From contig CAZBQG010000002.1 of the NCBI GenBank assembly GCA_964493945.1, forward strand, positions 1 to 46,850: a DNA stretch of 46,850 nt, in the 5' to 3' direction. Of this stretch, positions 24,157 through 31,901 are shown piece by piece. The translations under genes were made by a program, and so were the position numbers. This stretch comes from CAZBQG01 sp964493945 (GTDB lineage Bacteria; Pseudomonadota; Alphaproteobacteria; Rhodospirillales; UBA2165). Within the stretch, counting starts at the first letter, position 1. Each line of letters starts with the position of its first letter. Below the pieces are notes generated by a model, which saw only the letters and a list, made by a program, of their open reading frames with translations, was not told the origin of the DNA and searched no databases.

Positions 24157-25193
24157 ATAACCGGATCGGCTTGGCATTGATCATGTTCCTGGCCCTGCTT
24201 GCCCAGCCAAAGCCCGCCTGGACACAGGCAAACCCCAAGGCCTCCAGCCACGGGGTTGTCCTGATGTATCATCGCTTCGGCGAGGAAAAATTTCCGAGCA
24301 CCAATATCCGCCTGGAACAATTGGACGCCCATATCCGGGAATTGAAAAGCGGCGCCTATAATGTGGTGCCGGTCAGCCGGATTTTGGAAGCCATCCGCCA
24401 GGGCGAAGAACTGCCGCCCCGAACGGTGGGCCTGACGGTCGATGACGGATATCTGTCGATCCACAGCCAAGCCTGGCCACGCCTGAAAACAGCCGGATTT
24501 CCCTTTACCGTTTTCGTCTCCACCGATCCCATCGACAAAAAGACCAGCGGACGCCTGAGCTGGGATCAGATACGGGAAATGGCCGGGGCCGGCGTGGAAA
24601 TCGGCGCCCATACAGTCAGTCATCTGCATATGGCGGATGCGTCTCCTGAAAAGGTTCGGCGGGAACTCAAGCATTCGGGCGAGCGGTTCCAGGCCGAATT
24701 GGGGCGGGTGCCGCAACTGTTTGCCTATCCCTATGGCGAGACAAGTCTTGCCATCCGCCGCCTAATCCTTGAGGCGGGCTATAAATTCGCCTTCGGACAG
24801 CATTCGGGGGTGGTCAACCCAAGCTCTGATTTTCATTATCTGCCGCGCTTTGCCCTGAACGAAAGATGGGGCGAAATGGGGCGCTTCCGGCAGGTGATCA
24901 ACGCTCTTCCCCTGCCGCTTCGGGAACTGACGCCGGCCGATCCCCTGATCGGCGCGGTCAATCCGCCGACCCTGGGTTTTACGGTGGATTCGTCGCTCAA
25001 GGGTCTTGACCGGCTCAATTGCTTTCCCTCCCATGGCGGCAAGGCAAAAGTCGAGCGCCTGGGTGCGACGCGCATCGAGGTGCGCATGGACAAGGCCCTG
25101 CCCCCCGGGCGGACCCGCATCAATTGCACATTATTCGTAGAGAAGGGCCGTTTCCGCTGGTTCGGAACTTTATTTTATCTGCCGAAAAAATAA
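24153..25193 (+). CDS. Secreted polysaccharide deacetylase (NodB/CE4)
   Basis: 346 aa with an N-terminal signal peptide (hydrophobic core at about 5-18). The NodB domain contains the metal site: Asp97-Asp98 in TVDDGY, His153 and His157 in GAHTVSH, and AYPYGE near 191-196. A C-terminal beta-rich extension (about 260-346) is not identified. Likely removes N-acetyl groups from peptidoglycan or an extracellular polysaccharide in the periplasm. Coupled to the dipeptidase by ATGA. Confidence 0.9.
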   Translation: MNNRIGLALIMFLALLAQPKPAWTQANPKASSHGVVLMYHRFGEEKFPSTNIRLEQLDAHIRELKSGAYNVVPVSRILEAIRQGEELPPRTVGLTVDDGYLSIHSQAWPRLKTAGFPFTVFVSTDPIDKKTSGRLSWDQIREMAGAGVEIGAHTVSHLHMADASPEKVRRELKHSGERFQAELGRVPQLFAYPYGETSLAIRRLILEAGYKFAFGQHSGVVNPSSDFHYLPRFALNERWGEMGRFRQVINALPLPLRELTPADPLIGAVNPPTLGFTVDSSLKGLDRLNCFPSHGGKAKVERLGATRIEVRMDKALPPGRTRINCTLFVEKGRFRWFGTLFYLPKK

Positions 25194-25213
25194 GGCCCGG
25201 AAAAAGACCCGCA

Positions 25214-26203
25214 TCAGATGGCCGGCTTAGCCAGTAATTGAACCGGCGCACCGCCCAGCCGGGTCTTGTCCAGCCCAAGCAGCTCGTTGGCCCCGATAAT
25301 CGTGCGGAGCGACCGGACATATTTCTTGCCCCGCACCGAATAGCTGGTCAGCGAACCGGCCAGCACCATGCTGTCCAGGGAACGCCCCCCCCGGCGCATC
25401 TTCTGGCGGGCCTCGCGGAAGCCGCGATAGGCCCGGTGGGTGTTCAGATTATGCAAATAGGCGCGCACCGCATCCAGCAGGCTGGCGAAGGACTTGACCC
25501 CATGGGACCGCCCATTATCCCGTTTACGCGGAACCAGTTTACGCGACCGGCCGAAGGTCCATTGCCCGAACAGGGCATTGCCTTCAATGGCGAAGCGCGA
25601 CGTGCCCCAGCCGCTTTCCTCCGCCGCCTGGGCGAGGGCCAGCGATGGCGGGATATTGTCCGTGCGCCGCATCAATTCGGCCAAATCACCCCGCTTGGCG
25701 CCGTAGCGTTCGGCCAGGGCCACCAGCCACAAACGGTCGGGAGCCTGGATGGCCAGCTTGCGTTGCTTTATATCCAAAAGCCGGCGCAGGCGTTGCCGGT
25801 CACGTTTTACCTCTTCGTTGATTTTTAGGATCAAGGGCAGAACCACCTTGAGGAAGATGGCCTTGCGCTTTTCGGGCACGCGGATCTGAGGCATATCCAC
25901 GGGCAGGGCCGTGACAAACAAACGCGGCACTAGGCCGCCTCTCGCCGGAATGCGCTCAAAACGGTAATTCAGGCTGGAAAATTTACGCGACAGATGGATC
26001 ACCCGCAAACCCGAAGCGGCACGCCCCCGGCCGGGCAAAGCCGCCATACCGGGCCCGGCGGCCGGTTCCAGATCGCCCCCGGAAAAAGCCAACTCGGCCT
26101 TCGGCGAAAAGGTCACCGAAGGCGGTGGGAACTTATAGGCCACGACCATCAGAACCAGCGTACAGAAGGCCAAGAGCCCGATGACCGCCCGATCAAAAGT
26201 CAT
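25214..26203 (-). CDS. Bax-like N-acetylglucosaminidase family protein
   Basis: 329 aa. One N-terminal membrane anchor (about 7-23), a middle region of unknown fold, then a Bax/mannosyl-glycoprotein endo-beta-N-acetylglucosaminidase-type domain (about 165-325). The catalytic-Glu segment AQAAEESGWGTSRFA and NALFGQWTF are clear. It probably cleaves glycan strands of peptidoglycan in the periplasm. Convergent with the deacetylase, ends 20 bases apart. Confidence 0.85.
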   Translation of the reverse strand: MTFDRAVIGLLAFCTLVLMVVAYKFPPPSVTFSPKAELAFSGGDLEPAAGPGMAALPGRGRAASGLRVIHLSRKFSSLNYRFERIPARGGLVPRLFVTALPVDMPQIRVPEKRKAIFLKVVLPLILKINEEVKRDRQRLRRLLDIKQRKLAIQAPDRLWLVALAERYGAKRGDLAELMRRTDNIPPSLALAQAAEESGWGTSRFAIEGNALFGQWTFGRSRKLVPRKRDNGRSHGVKSFASLLDAVRAYLHNLNTHRAYRGFREARQKMRRGGRSLDSMVLAGSLTSYSVRGKKYVRSLRTIIGANELLGLDKTRLGGAPVQLLAKPAI

Positions 26204-26287
26204 TGTTTACCGTGCCCATTGTTGGGATCAGTGTCAGAATCAATATTCCGGTCCCCACCCCGATGATTTGTTCGGATAGCCATATGG

Positions 26288-26330
26288 AAAAAAAACCGCC
26301 ACTCACGAAATATTTAAATTCGCCGCGCGG
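26288..26330 (-). terminator. Possible terminator upstream of the Bax-like gene
   Basis: Minus strand CCGC ... GCGG enclosing CGAA/TTCG, followed by eight T (26295-26288). It would end transcription coming from trpS about 150-190 bases upstream. Stem pairing is interrupted, so confidence is limited. The rest of 26204-26483 shows no gene. Confidence 0.35.
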
Positions 26331-26483
26331 AACCTAGCCGGGGGATGATCATAGCCCAATCCAAGACCCTCCCGCCACCCGGTTTTTCACAAAATCGGCC
26401 AAAAAATATTCGCCTTTCAGGCCAATGACTTAGGCGGTTAGCCGGATTTATTTTAAGGCCCGGCGGAGAAAGCCTGTGGATAA

Positions 26484-27488
26484 TCAAGAGGACGGGCGCA
26501 AGAATCCGACGATCTGGTGAATTTCCTCCAGAATGGGCCCGGCGATGGCCTGGGCGCGGGCGGAACCATCGTTCAAGACCTCTTCCAAATAGCCCCGGTC
26601 CCCCATGAGGCGCCCCATTTCATCACCGACGGGCGCCAGTTCAGCGACGGCCAGCTCGGTCAGTGCTTCCTTGAAATATGAAAAGGCGGCGCCATCGAAG
26701 CGGGCGCAGACCTGGTCCAAACCCTCATCGGCCAAGGCCGCATAAATCCCCATCAGGTTGGCTGCCTCCGGGCGCCCCTCCAAATCCTTTGGATCGCCGG
26801 GAAGTACCTCCGGGTCGGTCTTGGCGCGGCGGATTTTCTTGGCGATTTCATCGGCCCCGTCGGTCATGTTAATGCGCGAATTTTCAGAGGGGTCCGATTT
26901 GCTCATTTTTTTGGTGCCGTCACGGAGCGACATGACCCGGGCGGCGGCCTCAAGGATCAATGGTTCGGGCTGGGGAAAAACATCCACCCCATAATCATTG
27001 TTGAATTTCTGGGCGATGTCGCGGGCCAGTTCCAGATGCTGTTTCTGATCCTCGCCCACGGGCACATGGGTCGCCTTATATATCAAGATATCGGCGGCCA
27101 TCAGGCTGGGATAGGCATAAAGGCCGAGCGACGCGTTCTCCCGGTTCTTGCCGGCCTTTTCCTTGAACTGGGTCATGCGGTTGAGCCAGCCCAGACGCGC
27201 CACGCAATTGAAAATCCAGGCCAGTTCAGCATGGGCGCTGACGCGACTTTGATTATAGATGACGTTGCGCTTGGGATCCAACCCGGCGGCCAGCAGCCCG
27301 GCCGTTACCTCCAGGGTCTGCTGGGGCAAAATCTCAGGGTCCTGCCAGACGGTGATGGCATGGAGATCGACGACGCAGAAGATGCAATCATAATCGCCCT
27401 GCAGGCGCGTCCAGTTGCGGAGCGCCCCCAGATAATTACCAAGATGCAGATCACCTGTCGGCTGGACGCCGGAAAAAATTCGGTTCAT
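26484..27488 (-). CDS. trpS: Tryptophanyl-tRNA synthetase
   Basis: Class I aminoacyl-tRNA synthetase charging tRNA-Trp. 334 aa. HIGH-type motif GDLHLGNYLGA near residue 15 and KMSKSDPSE near 195. ATG 27488 (MNRIFSG) matches the family N-terminus; the TTG codon before it is not needed. Downstream of murJ by 66 bases. Confidence 0.97.
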   Translation of the reverse strand: MNRIFSGVQPTGDLHLGNYLGALRNWTRLQGDYDCIFCVVDLHAITVWQDPEILPQQTLEVTAGLLAAGLDPKRNVIYNQSRVSAHAELAWIFNCVARLGWLNRMTQFKEKAGKNRENASLGLYAYPSLMAADILIYKATHVPVGEDQKQHLELARDIAQKFNNDYGVDVFPQPEPLILEAAARVMSLRDGTKKMSKSDPSENSRINMTDGADEIAKKIRRAKTDPEVLPGDPKDLEGRPEAANLMGIYAALADEGLDQVCARFDGAAFSYFKEALTELAVAELAPVGDEMGRLMGDRGYLEEVLNDGSARAQAIAGPILEEIHQIVGFLRPSS

Positions 27489-27554
27489 CAATTTGTTCCA
27501 TAGATAGAAGTAGGGGCAAAGCGGCGGTGTTATCGCCCCGCCGGGAGGCCAGGG

Positions 27555-29105
27555 TCAAGCTGCCTCTCGCCCCAGGAGAGTTTTCAGCTCTCCCAAGGTC
27601 CAGCAACCGGCCAGGCGGGTGAGCAGCATATAGGCCACGAACCCGGCCCCGATGAGCATGGTGAGCCCGCCGATGCGCGCACCCATATTCCCCGCCAGCC
27701 AAACATCCAACACGTCCATGAGATAGACCAGCAAGGCAACCATCAGGGCGCTGGTGGCGATGATCCGCCAGAGCTTTCCCAAAAGCCGCTGATCGGGCGC
27801 CAGAAAACCCCTCCTTTTAAGAGCCCAGGCCAGCAAAATAACGTTCAGCCAGGACGAGAGCGCCGTCGCCATGGCGATGCCCAGATGCTTGAAAATCATG
27901 GCCAGGGAGATGGCCATAACCAGATTGACGGCCGCCGCCAGGGCAGCAAGCTTCATCGGCGTCAGCGTATCGCCCCTGGCGAAAAAGCCGGGCGTCAGCC
28001 CCTTGACCAAAATGTATGCCGGCAGCCCCATGGCATAGATGGCCAGGGCCGGAGCCGTGGCCGCCGTCTGCACCGATGTAAAGGCGCCCCGCTCAAACAA
28101 GATGGCGATCACCGGATGGGCGATGACCATGAGGGCAGCGGCGGCGGGCAGGGACAAAAACAGGGCAAATTCCAAAGCTCGGTTCTGGCTGTCCCTGGCC
28201 CCGCCTTCATTACCCGCACCCAACTGGCGGCTCATCAGCGGCAAAAGGGCCGTGCCGACGCCGACGCCGATAATACCCAAAGGCAGTTGGGTCACCCGGT
28301 CGGCGAAAAACAAATAGGAAATGGAGCCCGCCGGTAAAAAAGACGCGATGATCATATCGACCACCAGATTGATCTGATAGATGCCGGCGCCGATGGCGCC
28401 CGGCACGATGCGCCGGATCATCAGGCGCATATCGGCGGTCAATCGCGGGCGGGGCAGGCACAGCCAGTATCCGGCCCGCCCGCAATGGAAAAACAGCCAG
28501 AAAAACTGCACCAGGCCTGCCAGGGCAACCCCCCAGGCCAGGGCATGGGCGGGCGTCGGCGTCAGGGGTGCCAGCCAAAGAACGCATCCGATGAGGCTGA
28601 GATTGAGCAAGTTGGGCGTCGCGGCGGCCGCCCAAAAGCGCCCCAATGAATTGAGCAACCCGCCCATCAAAGAGACCAGGGAGATGAACAGGAGATAGGG
28701 AAAGGTGATGCGGGTCAGCAAGACGGCCAGATCGAATTGATCCGGCCTCGAGACAAACCCCGGTGCCAGACCCTGCATGAGGAAGGGCATGAACAACTGC
28801 ACCAGGGCGGTGAAAATAAGCAAAATGAACAAGAGCACGGAGAGGGCACGCTGGGCGAATTCCTTGGCCCCGGCCTGGCCTCTTTGTTCCAAAAGCCCTG
28901 AAAGTTGCGGCACGAAGGCCGCATTGAAGGCCCCTTCGGCGAACAGGCGGCGGAACATGTTGGGCAGTTTAAAGGCGACGAAAAAGGCATCCGCCACGAG
29001 GGAGGCGCCCAGCGCCGAGGCGATAAGAATATCGCGCACGAAGCCCAGAATGCGGCTGAGCAGGGTAAAGCCGCCAATGGTTGCCATGGATCCGAGGAGC
29101 GCCAT
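27555..29105 (-). CDS. murJ: Lipid II flippase MurJ (MviN)
   Basis: 516-aa polytopic inner-membrane protein of the MOP superfamily that flips lipid II for peptidoglycan synthesis. Conserved N-terminus (GGFTLLSRILGFVRDILIA) and AFKLPNMFRRLFAEGAFNAAFVP. About 14 membrane helices by hydrophobicity. It follows glnD by 27 bases, in the mutS-glnD-murJ-trpS order frequent in alphaproteobacteria. Confidence 0.96.
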   Translation of the reverse strand: MALLGSMATIGGFTLLSRILGFVRDILIASALGASLVADAFFVAFKLPNMFRRLFAEGAFNAAFVPQLSGLLEQRGQAGAKEFAQRALSVLLFILLIFTALVQLFMPFLMQGLAPGFVSRPDQFDLAVLLTRITFPYLLFISLVSLMGGLLNSLGRFWAAAATPNLLNLSLIGCVLWLAPLTPTPAHALAWGVALAGLVQFFWLFFHCGRAGYWLCLPRPRLTADMRLMIRRIVPGAIGAGIYQINLVVDMIIASFLPAGSISYLFFADRVTQLPLGIIGVGVGTALLPLMSRQLGAGNEGGARDSQNRALEFALFLSLPAAAALMVIAHPVIAILFERGAFTSVQTAATAPALAIYAMGLPAYILVKGLTPGFFARGDTLTPMKLAALAAAVNLVMAISLAMIFKHLGIAMATALSSWLNVILLAWALKRRGFLAPDQRLLGKLWRIIATSALMVALLVYLMDVLDVWLAGNMGARIGGLTMLIGAGFVAYMLLTRLAGCWTLGELKTLLGREAA

Positions 29106-29132
29106 GATTGATGTGTAGCGGATGAGGCTTGA

Positions 29133-31901
29133 TTAGGCCAGTGTCTGTTCGGCTGCCTCCGCCTCCTCTCCCTCCATGGTCTCCATCAGTTTCTTTTGGA
29201 TCTGGGTCAGCTTTTCCTTGTGCTCGATCTTCAGGCCGAACACATCTTTCACATAAAACACGTCCACCACCCGCTCGCCGTATGTCGAAATATGGGCGCT
29301 GGAAATTTGCAGGCCGAGCGCCGTCAGGGCCGCCGTCACATCGTGCAAAAAGCCTGGCCGATCCCGGCCATTGACTTCCAGCACGGAATGGGTCGAGCTG
29401 GCCTTGTTGTCGATCAGCACCCGGTGCGCCACCGGGAAGGCTTGTGCCGGCGAGCCGGCCCGCTTTGGGCCTTCTTTATGCAACTCCCTGGCCGGAGAAT
29501 ATTTTCCGGCCACCGCGTCTTCGATGCGGGCCCAAAGCCGCTTCAGCCGCTCTGGCTGATCGAAAGCCGTATTTTCCGCATCCTGGATACCGAAAATATC
29601 CAGTGCCATGCCGTCCGACAAAGTGACGATCTTGGCCCCCACGACGGAGGCGCCGCTGAGCGCCATGGCGCCGGCGATCTTGGAGATCAGCCCCGGATGA
29701 TCGGGCGTATAGACCGTGATCTCGCTCACATCATGATAGGCGTCGATATGGGTTTCAATATGAAGATCAAGACCTTTCCGTTTGGCCTGGCGCACGATGG
29801 AGGCGTGGCGCACCAGGGTTTCGTGATCGAAAAAAAGCCAATAGCCGGGATAACCGGTAGCGATGTGGTCCTCCACCTCCTGATCCGTCCAATCGCCTAG
29901 TGCGGCCCGCAGATCCTCTTTCGCGTGTTCGATCCGGGCGGCCCGGTTTTCGGCCATCTGGTCGCCCGAAATCACTTCCAGGGCGCGGTTGAACAATTGG
30001 CGCAACAGGCGCGCCTTCCAATTGTTCCATACCCCCGGACCGACGGCGCGGATATCGGCGACGGTCAAAATGACCAGCAGACGAAGCCGTTCCACCGATT
30101 GCACGGCCTGGACGAAATCCTCGATGGTCTTGGGATCATCCATGTCCCGGCGGAAGGCCGTGTGGCTCATCAAAAGATGATGCAGGATGAGCCAGGAAAT
30201 GGTTTCCGCTTCTTCCGCGCTGAGGCCCAGGCGGAGCGCCAGGCGCCGCCCGATCTCGGCGCCCAAAATGGAATGATCCCCGTCCTGGCCCTTGGCAAGA
30301 TCATGGGCGAAGACGGCGATGTATAAGGCGCGCCTGGACAATATTTCATGGATCGCGCCGCTGGCGATGGGCGCCTCTTCGGCCAGACCGCCCAGTTCGA
30401 TCTGTTTGAGAATGCCGATCGCCCGGATGGTGTGCTCATCCACCGTATAGGTGTGATACATGTCATATTGCATCTGCGCGACGATAGCCCCGAATTCCGG
30501 AATAAAGCGCCCCAGCAGATCGGCCTCATTGAGCCGGCGCAGCGAAATTTCCGGCTCCCGCCCTTCGCTCAATATCTCCAGGAAAAGCTGCGTCGCTTCC
30601 CCGTCGGCCCGAAGATCATCATCGATCAGGGAAAGATCGCGGGTCACCTGGCGCAAGGCCTGGGGATGAATATCCAGATCATGTTGCTGGGCGGCATGAA
30701 AGAGGCGGATCAGATTTACCGGGTCCCGGGTGAAGACGGTTTCGCCATCCAGGACCAGCCATTTGCCCTCGGTCTTCAGCCCTTCGCTCAATTTCCGGCG
30801 TCGGCCCAGGCCCGGCAGATGGAACAGGCCCCGGCGTTTTTTATGTTGCTCTTCCAGAACGGCACAAAGAACCCGGGTCAAATCGCCCACATCCTTGGCC
30901 ACCAGGAAATATTGCTTCATGAACTGTTCGACGCCGCTGGTGCCGGGTGCGTCGCTGAACCCCATGCGCTCGCCGATCACGCTTTGCACATTGAAGCTCA
31001 GCCGTTCCTCGGCCCGGCCCGCGTGGTAATGCAAATGGCAACGCACCGTCCACAGGAAATCCTGTGCCGTCTCATAGCGGCTGAGATCCTGTTCGGTGAA
31101 CAATCCGTGCTCGATCAGATCACCCACATTGGCGACGGGATAGAGATATTTGGCCAGCCAATAAAGGGTCTGCAAATCGCGCAAGCCCCCCTTGCCGTCT
31201 TTTATATTGGGCTCCACCACATAGCGGGCATCGCCCATCTTGTCGTGGCGCTGGTCCCGCTCGGCCAGCTTGGCCTCGACGAATTCGGCGCCCGTGCCGG
31301 CCACCAGTTCGTCCGCGAAGCGGTGCTGCAATTCGATGAAAAGCTCCTGGCTTCCCCACAGCCAGCGGGCATCCAGCAAACTGGTCCGGATGGTCACATC
31401 GCTTTTCGACAGGCGCAGGCATTCATCGATGGAACGTGTGGCATGGCCCACTTTCAGGCCCAGATCCCAAAGCAGGTAAAGAATGAATTCGACCATTTGT
31501 TCGCCCAGCGGCGTTTGCTTGTAGGGCAGCAGGAACAACAGATCGATATCGGAAAAGGGCGCCAACTTGGCCCGCCCATAGCCGCCGACGGCGACCACGC
31601 CCAGGCGCTCGGCCTTGGTCGGATTGGCCACCTGATAGACATTGGCCTCGGCGAAATCGAAAATGATCTTGACCAGTTGATCGATCAGAAAGGCGTTGGC
31701 CTGCAAGGTTTCGGCCGGCGCACCGCCCGCTTCGAAGCGCCGCCGGACTTCTCCATAACCGGCCTGCACCTGTTCCTTGAGCAAACCGACCAGGGCTTCC
31801 CGGTGGGCCGGCTTGTAATTATCGCCGCCCATGATTTCATCGATCCTGCCGATCACTTGGCGGCGGTCGATGATCTGGCGTTGTTTGACGATTCGGTTCA
31901 T
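29133..31901 (-). CDS. glnD: [Protein-PII] uridylyltransferase/uridylyl-removing enzyme GlnD
   Basis: Bifunctional nitrogen sensor that adds or removes UMP on PII proteins according to glutamine. 922 aa. Nucleotidyltransferase motif GGYGRAKLAPFSDIDLL near residue 105, GlnD linker domain, HD domain (about 475-610; AVFAHDLAKG), and two ACT domains (about 725-800 and 840-910). The start overlaps the mutS stop by ATGA. Confidence 0.97.
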   Translation of the reverse strand: MNRIVKQRQIIDRRQVIGRIDEIMGGDNYKPAHREALVGLLKEQVQAGYGEVRRRFEAGGAPAETLQANAFLIDQLVKIIFDFAEANVYQVANPTKAERLGVVAVGGYGRAKLAPFSDIDLLFLLPYKQTPLGEQMVEFILYLLWDLGLKVGHATRSIDECLRLSKSDVTIRTSLLDARWLWGSQELFIELQHRFADELVAGTGAEFVEAKLAERDQRHDKMGDARYVVEPNIKDGKGGLRDLQTLYWLAKYLYPVANVGDLIEHGLFTEQDLSRYETAQDFLWTVRCHLHYHAGRAEERLSFNVQSVIGERMGFSDAPGTSGVEQFMKQYFLVAKDVGDLTRVLCAVLEEQHKKRRGLFHLPGLGRRRKLSEGLKTEGKWLVLDGETVFTRDPVNLIRLFHAAQQHDLDIHPQALRQVTRDLSLIDDDLRADGEATQLFLEILSEGREPEISLRRLNEADLLGRFIPEFGAIVAQMQYDMYHTYTVDEHTIRAIGILKQIELGGLAEEAPIASGAIHEILSRRALYIAVFAHDLAKGQDGDHSILGAEIGRRLALRLGLSAEEAETISWLILHHLLMSHTAFRRDMDDPKTIEDFVQAVQSVERLRLLVILTVADIRAVGPGVWNNWKARLLRQLFNRALEVISGDQMAENRAARIEHAKEDLRAALGDWTDQEVEDHIATGYPGYWLFFDHETLVRHASIVRQAKRKGLDLHIETHIDAYHDVSEITVYTPDHPGLISKIAGAMALSGASVVGAKIVTLSDGMALDIFGIQDAENTAFDQPERLKRLWARIEDAVAGKYSPARELHKEGPKRAGSPAQAFPVAHRVLIDNKASSTHSVLEVNGRDRPGFLHDVTAALTALGLQISSAHISTYGERVVDVFYVKDVFGLKIEHKEKLTQIQKKLMETMEGEEAEAAEQTLA

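Noticed and set aside
23590..25193. Vancomycin-resistance cassette
   Set aside because: Only a VanX-type dipeptidase is present; no VanH, VanA-type ligase or VanRS genes are near, and Gram-negative bacteria use such enzymes for dipeptide turnover.
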